In this document: piece by piece, positions 16,483 to 24,358 of the stretch | How the letters are laid out: the number at the start of each line of letters is the position of its first letter | Numbering within the stretch: the first letter of the stretch is position 1 | Source: Bog-473 sp963836605 | GTDB lineage: Bacteria > Actinomycetota > Acidimicrobiia > Acidimicrobiales > RAAP-2 | DNA length: 64,000 bases | Assembly: GCA_963836605.1 (NCBI GenBank) | Contig: CAWIKB010000009.1 | Location: forward strand, 310,001 to 374,000 | Direction: 5' to 3' | The notes under the pieces: model-generated | The model's database searches: none | What the model saw: the letters and a program-made list of their open reading frames with translations, nothing else | What the model was told of the DNA's origin: nothing | Program-made: the position numbers and the translations under genes

Positions 16483-17430
16483 TCAGACCAGGTTCGGCGG
16501 CGTCCGCCCGGCCAGCACGTCGCAGACACCCTGGCAGGCCAACCGCGACATGCGGGTACGGGTGGCGACGGTGGCGCTGCCGATGTGGGGCAGCAGCGTG
16601 ATGCGGGGTGCGGTGAGGAGCCGGGGGTTGAGCACCGGCTCGCCCTCGAAGACATCGAGCCCGGCGGCGAAGATGGTGCCGGCTTCGAGGGCGTCCACGA
16701 GTGCGTCCTCGTCGATCACCGGGCCCCGTGCCGTATTGACGAGAACGGCCGTCGGCTTCATGAGGGCGAGTTCCGCCGCGCCGACGAGATGGTGGGTGGA
16801 CTCGGTCAGCGGCACATGCAGGCTGACGATGTCGGAGCGGGCCAGCAGCTCACCCAGGGTGGGAAGGTAGCCGGGCTGGCCGGTGTCGGCGCGCGAGGTG
16901 TGCAGGACTTCCATGTCGAACCCCGCGGCCCGGGCGGCCACGGCCCGGGCGATGCGGCCGTAGCCGACGAGGCCCAGGGTGGCCCCGTGTACGTCACGGG
17001 CCAGGTGGGTGGTGAAGCCCCATCCGCTCCAGCGACCGTGCCGGAGATCGTTCTCGGCTGCCGTGGTCGTGCGCGTCGCAGCCAGGATGAGGAGGAACGC
17101 CAGGTCGGCCGTGGTCGCATCGAGCACCCCCGGGGTGTTGCAGACGGCGATCCCGAGCTCCCGGGCGGTAGCGACGTCGATGTTGTCGTAGCCCACGGCG
17201 GCATTGCCCACGACACGCAACTTCCCGGCACGACCGGCCCGCAGCACTTCGGCGTCGATCTGATCGGTGAGGAGGCAGACCATGCCGTCACTCTGGGCGG
17301 CCCCGTCGCGAAGCTCCTGGGCCGTCAGAGGTGTGTCGTCGTCAGCGGGGCCGACGACGTCGTGGCCCGCGGCAGTGAGGGGATCGGTCCCGCCGGGGGT
17401 GACGCGGCGGGTGACCAGGATCCGGGCCAC
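16483..17430 (-). CDS. D-2-hydroxyacid dehydrogenase (glyoxylate/hydroxypyruvate reductase type)
   Basis: A 315-residue D-isomer-specific 2-hydroxyacid dehydrogenase. The Rossmann GYGRIA motif is at 156-161 within GATLGLVGYGRIARAVA. The catalytic triad is R235 (NTARGPVID), E264 (LDVFEGEP) and H282 (LLPHIGSA), all intact. Members reduce glyoxylate, hydroxypyruvate or other 2-keto acids with NAD(P)H. It starts at GTG 17430 directly after the cupin stop (TGAGTG), so the two genes are one operon under the operator at 17836-17853. Length matches the family. Confidence 0.92.
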   Translation of the reverse strand: MARILVTRRVTPGGTDPLTAAGHDVVGPADDDTPLTAQELRDGAAQSDGMVCLLTDQIDAEVLRAGRAGKLRVVGNAAVGYDNIDVATARELGIAVCNTPGVLDATTADLAFLLILAATRTTTAAENDLRHGRWSGWGFTTHLARDVHGATLGLVGYGRIARAVAARAAGFDMEVLHTSRADTGQPGYLPTLGELLARSDIVSLHVPLTESTHHLVGAAELALMKPTAVLVNTARGPVIDEDALVDALEAGTIFAAGLDVFEGEPVLNPRLLTAPRITLLPHIGSATVATRTRMSRLACQGVCDVLAGRTPPNLV

Positions 17431-17814
17431 TCAGTGTGTGGTGTAGTTGATCTCGCCTGCGCCCTTGACGCCGATGGCGAAGCAGAAGCAGTGGATGGGC
17501 GCGTGGTCGCTGATCGGGCGCAGCGAGTGCACCTTGTCCGGCGGGATGTAGACCAGGTCGCCCTGCGTGATGTCACGGTCCTCACCGTCGATGGTCATGA
17601 TGCCGCGCCCGTTCATCACGTAGTAGAACTCGTGCGTGGGGTGGGAGTGCGGGTCGACCAGGCCGCCCCCGGGCACTTCGAACTCGTTCACCAGCTCGAG
17701 GTAGCCCCCGTCGGTGATGTCCTTGAACTCGCGCGACTCGATCATCCACCACACCGGCACGGTGCCGTTGTGCTCGACGATCGGCGCCTTGGCCTCGATG
17801 CTGCGTACGTCCAT
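17431..17814 (-). CDS. Cupin-domain protein
   Basis: A 127-residue single-domain cupin. The first metal-binding motif is PHSHPTHEFYYVMNG (H56, H58, E62) and the second is IPPDKVHSLRP (H96), so the usual three-His one-Glu metal site is complete. Small cupins of this type are isomerases, dioxygenases or sensing proteins; no specific activity can be assigned. GAGAGG precedes the ATG. It is first in an operon with the hydroxyacid dehydrogenase and shares a divergent operator with the ureidoglycolate-lyase-like gene. Confidence 0.88.
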   Translation of the reverse strand: MDVRSIEAKAPIVEHNGTVPVWWMIESREFKDITDGGYLELVNEFEVPGGGLVDPHSHPTHEFYYVMNGRGIMTIDGEDRDITQGDLVYIPPDKVHSLRPISDHAPIHCFCFAIGVKGAGEINYTTH

Positions 17815-17835
17815 GACGACCTCTCCACTCCGTAG

Positions 17836-17853
17836 ACTGACTCCGGCGTCAGG
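17836..17853. promoter_or_regulatory. Palindromic operator, site 3 of 9
   Basis: ACTGACT-CCGG-CGTCAGG, between the divergent cupin (start 17814) and ureidoglycolate-lyase-like (start 17909) genes. On the minus strand TAACCT runs straight into the GAC of the half-site, as at 12918 and 21060, placing the cupin promoter inside the operator. Confidence 0.68.
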
Positions 17854-17908
17854 TTAGATCGACGGCGCCGTGCGGTGTCAGTCCGCCAGAGTGAGCGAGA
17901 GGAAACGC

Positions 17909-18424
17909 GTGTCCGAGCAGCGGCGAAAGATCGTGCCCGAGCCGCTGTCGGACGAGGCCTGGGCACCCTTCGGCTGGCTCCCGGTGGCCGACACCGATCC
18001 CCGCGACGGGGAGCAGCGGCTGACCTTTGCCTGGGATGACGCCCATGTGAACCTGATCGGGCACGCCCGGGCCGAGGTGCCGGCCACCGACGACGGCCTG
18101 CTCTGCGAGATGCTGTTCCGGCACGACACCCACACCCAGACCGTCATGTCGCTGGACGTCCCGGCGGTGATCGCCGTGGCGCCCGCCTCGTCCGTCTTCT
18201 CCGGGCCGGGCGACGCCGAGGCCATCCGGGTGTTCCGGCTCGAGCCCCTCGAGCCCCTGGTGCTCCACCGTGGGACCTGGCATTGGGGCCCGTTCCCGGT
18301 GGCCGCCGCCGCGGTGCGGCTGTTCAACGTGCAGGGACTGCGCTACGCCGACGACAACACCTGCGTCGACCTGGCCGGCCCGGGCGCCGACGTCGACGTG
18401 GTGCTCTCCCCGGCGCGCGGCTAG
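17909..18424 (+). CDS. Ureidoglycolate lyase-like (AllA-fold) protein
   Basis: A 171-residue protein resembling the AllA ureidoglycolate lyase fold, a bicupin-like barrel. LSDEAWAPFGWLP at the N terminus, the FRHDTHTQTVMSL segment, VIAVAPASS and a late HRGTWHWGPFPV block match the layout of that family, which releases urea from ureidoglycolate. No other purine or allantoin genes are visible nearby, so the real substrate may differ. The GTG at 17909 has GAGAGGAA at good spacing. Its stop overlaps the thioesterase start by one base (TAGTG). Confidence 0.7.
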   Translation: MSEQRRKIVPEPLSDEAWAPFGWLPVADTDPRDGEQRLTFAWDDAHVNLIGHARAEVPATDDGLLCEMLFRHDTHTQTVMSLDVPAVIAVAPASSVFSGPGDAEAIRVFRLEPLEPLVLHRGTWHWGPFPVAAAAVRLFNVQGLRYADDNTCVDLAGPGADVDVVLSPARG

Positions 18425-19386
18425 TGGCGCCGGGCGAGATGGAGATCGACGAGGCCGAGTTCATGTCGGGCACCGTGCCCCAGTTGGTCCGCGCCATCAC
18501 GGCGCACGAGGAGGATCCCGGACCCGACGGTCGCCGGACCTTTTCGACCATCAGCCCCAATTGGTGGGGTGGCGATCGCACCTTCGGTGGGATGGTGGTG
18601 GCCCAGGCGCAGCATGCGGCCAGCCGCACCGTTCCCGACGGGCTCGAGGTGCACTCCCTGCACGGCTACTTCCTGCGGCCGTCCCCGCCCGGGTCGCGGT
18701 CCCTGCACCGGGTCGAGCGGGTGCGCGACGGAAGGTCGTTCTCCGTTCGTGAGGTGACCAGCGAGGTCGAGGGGCGGACCACGTTCCGCATGACCTGTTC
18801 GTTCCACCTTCCCGAACGCGGCGATGAGTACCACCTCCCGATGGGAACCGACATCCCCCCACCGGACGCGATCGACGGTGTGGAGATGCCCTTCCCCTTC
18901 GACATTCGCGAGTTGGGGGCGACCACCCGTCGAGAGGACGGGACCTACGCGTCGACCCGTCGTTGCTGGTTCCGCACCCGGGAGCGTCTGCCCGACGATC
19001 CGGCCCTGCACGCCTGCGTGTTGGCCTATCTCTCCGACATGACGGGGGCGGCCTTCCGGCCGCTGAGTCTCGGGACCTGGGGTACCCACACCGACGCCAG
19101 CCTGGACCACGCGCTGTGGTTCCACCGCCCCCGACGGGCCGACGAGTGGAACCTGTTCGATCTGCAGGCCCTGGTCAACGCGGGGGGCAGAGCCACTGTG
19201 CGGGGCACGATGCACGGCGACGACGGCACGCTGTACCTGAGCATGGCCCAGGAGCTCCTCATCCGGGAGCTCGAGGAGCCGATCACGTTCGACGCACCGC
19301 CCTGGGCCGAGAAGGCACGCCGGCGATCGCCCACGACGGAATCGACGACGGAACCGATGCCGGAACCGACGACGGAGACGGATTAG
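18424..19386 (+). CDS. tesB: Acyl-CoA thioesterase II (TesB-like)
   Basis: A 320-residue double-hotdog acyl-CoA thioesterase. NWWGGDRTFGGMVVAQA carries the Asp of the Asp-Gln-Thr/Ser active site; the second hotdog contains SLDHALWFHRP and the conserved MAQELLIRE end block. It hydrolyses acyl-CoA to free acid and CoA. The extra 20 or so C-terminal residues are a low-complexity TTE/EPT tail from imperfect DNA repeats that continue past the stop codon. The start GTG overlaps the previous stop; an ATG five codons in is the alternative. It is in an operon with the genes on both sides. Confidence 0.9.
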   Translation: MAPGEMEIDEAEFMSGTVPQLVRAITAHEEDPGPDGRRTFSTISPNWWGGDRTFGGMVVAQAQHAASRTVPDGLEVHSLHGYFLRPSPPGSRSLHRVERVRDGRSFSVREVTSEVEGRTTFRMTCSFHLPERGDEYHLPMGTDIPPPDAIDGVEMPFPFDIRELGATTRREDGTYASTRRCWFRTRERLPDDPALHACVLAYLSDMTGAAFRPLSLGTWGTHTDASLDHALWFHRPRRADEWNLFDLQALVNAGGRATVRGTMHGDDGTLYLSMAQELLIRELEEPITFDAPPWAEKARRRSPTTESTTEPMPEPTTETD

Positions 19387-19414
19387 ATGACGGAACCGAC
19401 GAGGGAGGAAAAGC

Positions 19415-20206
19415 ATGGGTCTGCTTGAGGGACGCCAGGCCATCGTGACCGGCGGCGGCTCGGGCATCGGCCGGGCCACCTGCCGACGCATGGCCGAAGA
19501 GGGGGCGCAGGTGGCTGTGCTCGACCTCGACGGCCCTTCGGCCGAGAAAGTGGCCGAGGAGATCGGCGGGCTGGGCTTCGAGGCCGACGTGGGCGACCCC
19601 GACGGCTTGCGAGCGGTGATCGACGTCGCGGTGGCGGGGCTCGGCGGCCTGTCGATTCTCTACAACAACGCCGGCATCGGAACGTTCTCCCGCCTGCACG
19701 AGGGGGAGCCGGCCGAGTGGGACCGCGTGCTGCGGGTCAACCTCACCGGGGTGTACGCCGGCTTCCGGGCGGCCATTCCCCACCTGTTGGCGGGCGGCGG
19801 TGGTTCCATCGTCTCCACTGCGTCCATCAGCGGCACCAGGCCGGCGGCGGGGGAGGGCCCCTATGCCGCGTCGAAAGCGGCGGTGGCGGCGCTGACGGCA
19901 TCGGCCGCGCTCGAGTACGCCCCGACGATACGGGTCAACGCCGTGTCGCCCGGCATGATCCGCACCACCCTTACCGCGCCCATGTTCGAGTTCTTCCCGG
20001 GCCAGGTGGAGCGGTTCGAGAAGGACACGCCGGTCGGGCGCATCGGGGAGCCCGAGGACATCGCCGACGTGGTGGTCTTCCTCTGTTCGGACCTGGCCCG
20101 TTTTGTGAACGGCCAGAACATCGTGGCCGACGGAGGGCTGACTCTCCACGGGTCGGGGGTGGACGGGATCTTCGATCTGGTCTTCGGAAAGGGCGGTGCC
20201 GGCTGA
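19415..20206 (+). CDS. SDR-family oxidoreductase (FabG-like)
   Basis: A 263-residue classical short-chain dehydrogenase: TGGGSGIG at residues 12-19, NNAG in the middle, catalytic Ser in STASISG and YAASK as the Tyr-Lys pair, and a VADGGLT end motif. It interconverts a hydroxyl and a keto group using NAD(P). GGGAGGAAAAGC precedes the ATG. It is last in the plus-strand run 17909-20206 that starts at the operator 17836-17853, and converges on the TetR gene. Confidence 0.9.
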   Translation: MGLLEGRQAIVTGGGSGIGRATCRRMAEEGAQVAVLDLDGPSAEKVAEEIGGLGFEADVGDPDGLRAVIDVAVAGLGGLSILYNNAGIGTFSRLHEGEPAEWDRVLRVNLTGVYAGFRAAIPHLLAGGGGSIVSTASISGTRPAAGEGPYAASKAAVAALTASAALEYAPTIRVNAVSPGMIRTTLTAPMFEFFPGQVERFEKDTPVGRIGEPEDIADVVVFLCSDLARFVNGQNIVADGGLTLHGSGVDGIFDLVFGKGGAG

Positions 20207-20250
20207 ATCCCGGTTGTCATCGCGGGAATCCGGATTGTCAGCGGATGGAA

Positions 20251-21018
20251 TTACGCCGCGCCTGTGCCCGACCCTAGGAAGAGGGCCCGGAAGACCATGG
20301 TGGTCATGGTGTCGATCGCCGCGTCGTCGACCGGGGGGCCGACGAATTCGCGCAGGTAGTGGAACCGGTCCAGCATGGCCAGGACCGCCAGGCCGGCCAC
20401 ATCCGGATCGATGGGGTGGGCTGACGCGTCGACGGTGACCTGCCGGGCCAATGCGCCGGACATCACCGTGAAGGTCTGGCGGATGACGTCGATGAGCTCG
20501 GGGTCGATGGTGGCCAGGTCGGTCCAGGCCCGGAACAGGGGGGCGTAGCGCGTCCACAATTCCGAGTAGGCCTTGACCCACCCGTGCACGTCCTCCCACT
20601 CGGGGGTGCTGCCTTCCTCGGGGGGCACCCGCAGGGTGTCGTAGAGGTGCTGGGCCTCGGTGGCGGCCTCGGCCACCAGGGCGCGGAGGAGATCCTCCTT
20701 GTTCGAGAAGTACAGGTAGAAGGTGCCGTGCGACGTCTTGGCCAGCTCCACCACGTCGTTGACCCGGGTGGCGTAGAAGCCCCGTTGGTCGAAGGCGATC
20801 ATGGCTGCATCGAGCAGTTTGCGCATGGTGCGCCGGCCCTGACTGCGCAGCACCCGCTTGCTGGCCGGCGCCCCGACGGCATCGATGTCGCTGAGGGGCA
20901 ACCCGGGGTGGTCCGAGGTGCCGTTGGGCGGGGCCTCCTCCGACGTCTTGCGGGCCGACGCCCTCTTCGGAGGGGTGGGGGGGGCCGCCGCGTCACGCTG
21001 GATTCGGGGCGATCCCAT
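20251..21018 (-). CDS. TetR-family transcriptional regulator
   Basis: A 255-residue TetR-type regulator with an unusually long basic, proline-rich N-terminal arm of about 60 residues before the helix-turn-helix. The DNA-binding domain includes RRTMRKLLDAAMIAFDQRGF and VVELAKTSHGTFYLYFSNKEDLL; the C-terminal domain would bind a small effector, often an acyl-CoA in lipid regulons. The start ATG 21018 lies 41 bp from the operator at 21060-21077, so it may control itself and the CoA-transferase. It is the only TetR gene next to a copy of the nine-site palindrome and is my candidate regulator of that set. Confidence 0.9.
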   Translation of the reverse strand: MGSPRIQRDAAAPPTPPKRASARKTSEEAPPNGTSDHPGLPLSDIDAVGAPASKRVLRSQGRRTMRKLLDAAMIAFDQRGFYATRVNDVVELAKTSHGTFYLYFSNKEDLLRALVAEAATEAQHLYDTLRVPPEEGSTPEWEDVHGWVKAYSELWTRYAPLFRAWTDLATIDPELIDVIRQTFTVMSGALARQVTVDASAHPIDPDVAGLAVLAMLDRFHYLREFVGPPVDDAAIDTMTTMVFRALFLGSGTGAA

Positions 21019-21059
21019 GCCTCGGGCATCGTAGTGCCAGGCCCGGTGCAAGTGGCTAA

Positions 21060-21077
21060 CCTGACACGGTGGTCAGG
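21060..21077. promoter_or_regulatory. Palindromic operator, site 4 of 9
   Basis: CCTGACA-CGGT-GGTCAGG in the divergent gap between the TetR gene (minus) and the fused CoA-transferase (plus). On the plus strand TAACCT overlaps the left half-site (TAACCTGAC), which would put a promoter towards the CoA-transferase inside the operator. Placement beside a TetR gene suggests autoregulation. Confidence 0.72.
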
Positions 21078-21145
21078 TTTCGCGGGGGTCTGAAAACGGT
21101 ACGGCGCCAGGGACATTCTGTAATTGCGCGTACGGCAACCCGTCC

Positions 21146-22846
21146 ATGAACCACCCCACTCCTGTGGCGGCAGGGCCATCCTTCACTTCGCTGGACGATG
21201 CCATAGCCCGCCATATCCGCCCCGGTGACTCGGTGCACGTCATGCTGGGCCACAGCCGCTGGACCGCCGGCGCCCGGGAGCTGGCCCGCCACTTCTGGGG
21301 GCAGGATCCGGGGTTTACCCTGGTCATGAGCAGCCTTGGCGCCCTGGGCGCCCTGTTCTTCCGGGGTGGGCTGGTGCGCAAGGTCATCACCACGTATTCG
21401 GGCAACAGCTTCCCTACCTATGCACCCAACCCGATTTTCCGCGAGGCCTACGAGTCGGGCCAGGTGGAGGTCGAGCACTGGTCGATCCTCACCCTGGCCC
21501 AGCGCATGGAAGCGGCGGCCCGGGGCCTGCCGGCGGCCGTGACCGGCTCCCTCGCCGGTTCCTCCATGGCCCTCAATGAGGGATTCGCCGAAGTCGAGTC
21601 ACCCTTTGGCCCCCTGGGCCTCCTGTCCCCGCTGGCCCCCGATGTGGCGCTGCTCCACGCCGCCGCAGCCGATGCTGACGGGAACCTGGTGCTCTCCGAG
21701 CCGCTCCTCGAAGGGGTCTGGGGGGCCTGGGCGGCCCGGCGCGGCGTGGTGGCCACGGTGGACCGGGTGGTCGAGGACCTCCACGGCCTGGGCCATCGGG
21801 TGCGCATCCCGGCCCATCGGGTCCTGGCGGTGGTCGAGGCCCCCTTCGGGGCGCATCCCGGCGGGTGCTACGCGCCGGGCCTGCCGGTGCACAGCTACGG
21901 CGAGGACATCGCGTTCTGGAGCATGGCCGCCGAGGCGGCGGCCAAGGGCTCGTTCGACGCCTTCGCGTCAGAGTGGGTGCTGCAGCCGACCACGCACGAG
22001 GCCTACCTGGGTCGCCTGGGCCGCGAGCATCTCGCCTGGCTCGAGGGGCGATCGGATCCGGCCTCGTGGAAACAGGACGCCGACGCCACGCCGGTACCCG
22101 ACGATCCCGCCGTGACCAGGTGGGAAGGGGCAGCAGCCCTGGGCGCCCGCGAGGTCGAACGCGTCGTGGCCGACGTCGCCGCCGATGCGGTGCTGGCCGG
22201 TGCCGGTGTGGCCAACCTGGCGGCCTGGGTGGCGGTGGGGCGGGCCCGAGCGGCCGGGAGCCGGGTCACCCTGACGGCCGAGCTCGGGCTGTGGGGCTAC
22301 GAGCCGACGCCGGCCGATCCCTACATCTTCAACCACCGGGTCTTCCCCGACACGCCACTGCTCACCGATGCCTCCTCCATCTTGGGCATGGTGATCGGCG
22401 GACCCGGAACCCGCACCGTGGGCTGCCTCGGCGCGGCCGAGGTGGATCGCACCGGCTGCCTGAATTCCACCGAGCTGGCGGGCGGCCGTTTCCTGGTCGG
22501 CTCCGGCGGGGCCAACGACGTCGCCAGCCGGGCCACCGCGTGCGTCGTCGTCACCTTGGCCCGGCCCGAACGACTGCCCGGGACCGTGGCCTATGTCACC
22601 TCGCCGGGCCATGGCGTCGTCAGCGTGGTCACCGACAAGGGGATCCTGCGGCGAAACGACGGGACGCTGCGCGTGGCCGCCGTGCCCTCGGGCGAAGGTT
22701 CTCTCGCCGACCGGACACGCGCCCTGGTCGAGGCCTGTGGCTACCGGCCCGAGGTCGCCCGCACCGTGGAGGAGCTGGCGCCGGTGCGCGCGGACGAGGT
22801 GGGCGCGCTGCGCGAATTCGACCGACAACGTTTGTTCTTGAAATGA
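21146..22846 (+). CDS. Family I CoA-transferase, fused alpha and beta subunits
   Basis: A 566-residue protein made of two CoA-transferase family I halves that are usually separate alpha and beta subunits. The N half (about residues 1-300) starts SLDDAIARHIRPGDSVHVMLGH; the C half (about 340-566) contains VTLTAELGLWGYEPTPADP, then GRFLVGSGGANDVAS and the VVSVVTDKGILRR end block. Relatives include glutaconate and 3-oxoacid CoA-transferases and the steroid ring-opening hydrolase IpdAB. The catalytic glutamate of transferases is expected in the beta half; AELG may be its position, but I cannot be sure it is conserved. No good ribosome site precedes the ATG. Confidence 0.82.
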   Translation: MNHPTPVAAGPSFTSLDDAIARHIRPGDSVHVMLGHSRWTAGARELARHFWGQDPGFTLVMSSLGALGALFFRGGLVRKVITTYSGNSFPTYAPNPIFREAYESGQVEVEHWSILTLAQRMEAAARGLPAAVTGSLAGSSMALNEGFAEVESPFGPLGLLSPLAPDVALLHAAAADADGNLVLSEPLLEGVWGAWAARRGVVATVDRVVEDLHGLGHRVRIPAHRVLAVVEAPFGAHPGGCYAPGLPVHSYGEDIAFWSMAAEAAAKGSFDAFASEWVLQPTTHEAYLGRLGREHLAWLEGRSDPASWKQDADATPVPDDPAVTRWEGAAALGAREVERVVADVAADAVLAGAGVANLAAWVAVGRARAAGSRVTLTAELGLWGYEPTPADPYIFNHRVFPDTPLLTDASSILGMVIGGPGTRTVGCLGAAEVDRTGCLNSTELAGGRFLVGSGGANDVASRATACVVVTLARPERLPGTVAYVTSPGHGVVSVVTDKGILRRNDGTLRVAAVPSGEGSLADRTRALVEACGYRPEVARTVEELAPVRADEVGALREFDRQRLFLK

Positions 22847-22889
22847 AATGTGTTCTTGAAAATGAAAGAAATGTGTTCTTGAAATGAAA
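22833..22889 (+). repeat. AT-rich repeat, three copies, starting in the CoA-transferase stop region
   Basis: TGTTCTTGAAATGAAA is at 22833-22848, with one extra A at 22851-22867, and again at 22874-22889. The first copy contains the TGA stop (22844-22846) of the CoA-transferase. The stretch is strikingly AT-rich for this window. Confidence 0.75.
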
Positions 22890-22961
22890 ACAGAGGGGGA
22901 GTAGTGCGACAGGTCATGCGACAGGTACGGCGAAACATCGGGCCGAGGGGGTACCGCTACA

Positions 22962-22993
22962 GTGACCCGCATCCCGGGGGGGATGCGGGTCAC
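22962..22993 (+). promoter_or_regulatory. 12-bp inverted repeat just upstream of the substrate-binding protein
   Basis: GTGACCCGCATC (22962-22973) pairs perfectly with GATGCGGGTCAC (22982-22993) around an 8-nt loop. It ends 18 bases before the ATG of the substrate-binding protein, just upstream of its GGGGGAGAG ribosome site. It could be an operator, an mRNA hairpin in the leader, or a terminator for the CoA-transferase; there is no U tract. Confidence 0.65.
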
Positions 22994-23011
22994 CTATCGA
23001 CGGGGGAGAGC

Positions 23012-24325
23012 ATGCAGAGAACGCACAGCACGGGGATACTGGCCAAGGGCACCATGGCCGCAGTCGCCGTGGCCTCGGTGATCGGTTCGGTCGCCGGAAT
23101 CGCCGGAAGCGCCGGGACCGCAGGCGCGGCGAGCACCTCCAGCGCGCCGGGCGTGACGTCGAACTCCATCACGGTCGGCACCATCTCCACCCAGACCGGA
23201 CCCATCTCGTCGAACTTCTCGTCGCTGATCTACGGGGAGAAGGCGTACTTCGACTACATCAACGCGCAGGGCGGGATCAACGGCCGCAAGATCAACCTCA
23301 AGTACACCCTCGACGACGGGGGCAATCCGAGCCAGTTCACCCAGCTGGCCAACACCCTGGTCAACCAGGACCACGTCTTCGCGGTGACCGGCGTGGCCAG
23401 TGCCTTCTTCACCCCCAACATCTTCGTCGAGGCCAAGATCCCGACCTACGGCTACAACGTGACGGGGAACTGGTCCGGGCCCAAGAACCTCTTCGCCGCC
23501 GGCGGCTCGGTCCAGTACTACGGGGCCGAGGGACCGCAGTTCTCCTACATCGCCCGGTCGACCAAGGCCGACAAGATCGCCATCGTGGCCTATGGCGTCG
23601 CCTCATCGGCCGCGGCCTGCCAAGCCGCCGGCAACAGCCTGACCGCGGCCGGCTACAACGTCGTCTACTCCGACTACAAGATCGCCTACCCCGGGACCAC
23701 GGTGGCCACCGATGTGCAGCGGATGAAGCAGGCCGGTGCCAACATGGTGGCCTCCTGTATGGACGTGCAAGGCAACATCACCATGGGCCGGGCGATTCAG
23801 CAGTACGGGATGAAGACGTCCCAGTTGTGGTTGAGCGGCAACGACCAGTCGACGCTCGACCAGAACCAGAGCCTGATGCAGGGGGTCTACTTCGACATCC
23901 AGCACGTGCCCTTCACCGCGCCCCAGTCGGGGTACCCGGGGCTGAAGCTCTACCTGACCCAGATGAACAAGTACCAGCCCAAGTACGCCCAGGACGAGGT
24001 GGCCATCCAGGGCTGGGAGTCCGCTTCCCTCTTCGCGGCCGGGGTCAAGGCAGCGGGGAACAACCTGACCGATGCCAACGTCATCGCCCAGACGAACAAG
24101 ATGACGTCCTTCACCGCCGGCGGGCTGACCGCGATCACCAACTGGGCCGTCTCGGGCCACTCGGGCCACGCGCCCCCGTACTGTTCGGCCTTTATTCAGG
24201 TCAAGGGCACCAAGTACGTGCCGACCCTGAACGTGGGCAAGAGCGTCTTCAACTGCTTCCAGTCCACCAACCCGAAGAAGGGTCCCGTGACGCCGCTGCC
24301 CCCGGGCACACCCAATGCCTCCTAG
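23012..24325 (+). CDS. ABC importer substrate-binding protein (branched-chain amino acid type)
   Basis: A 437-residue periplasmic-binding-type lipoprotein-like or secreted protein of the LivJ/LivK class (type I, two lobes). A signal peptide spans about residues 1-38: basic start, an AAVAVASVIGSVAGIAG core and an AGAAS cleavage region. The mature part begins SNSITVGTISTQTGPIS, the usual first strand of the family. Members bind amino acids, amides, urea or aromatic and other organic acids; the substrate is unassigned. The ATG has GGGGGAGAG at ideal spacing. It is first in a five-gene run ending with a thiolase. Confidence 0.92.
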   Translation: MQRTHSTGILAKGTMAAVAVASVIGSVAGIAGSAGTAGAASTSSAPGVTSNSITVGTISTQTGPISSNFSSLIYGEKAYFDYINAQGGINGRKINLKYTLDDGGNPSQFTQLANTLVNQDHVFAVTGVASAFFTPNIFVEAKIPTYGYNVTGNWSGPKNLFAAGGSVQYYGAEGPQFSYIARSTKADKIAIVAYGVASSAAACQAAGNSLTAAGYNVVYSDYKIAYPGTTVATDVQRMKQAGANMVASCMDVQGNITMGRAIQQYGMKTSQLWLSGNDQSTLDQNQSLMQGVYFDIQHVPFTAPQSGYPGLKLYLTQMNKYQPKYAQDEVAIQGWESASLFAAGVKAAGNNLTDANVIAQTNKMTSFTAGGLTAITNWAVSGHSGHAPPYCSAFIQVKGTKYVPTLNVGKSVFNCFQSTNPKKGPVTPLPPGTPNAS

Positions 24326-24358
24326 GGCCGGCCGCAGGCCCCCGGCCCGCGCGTAGGA

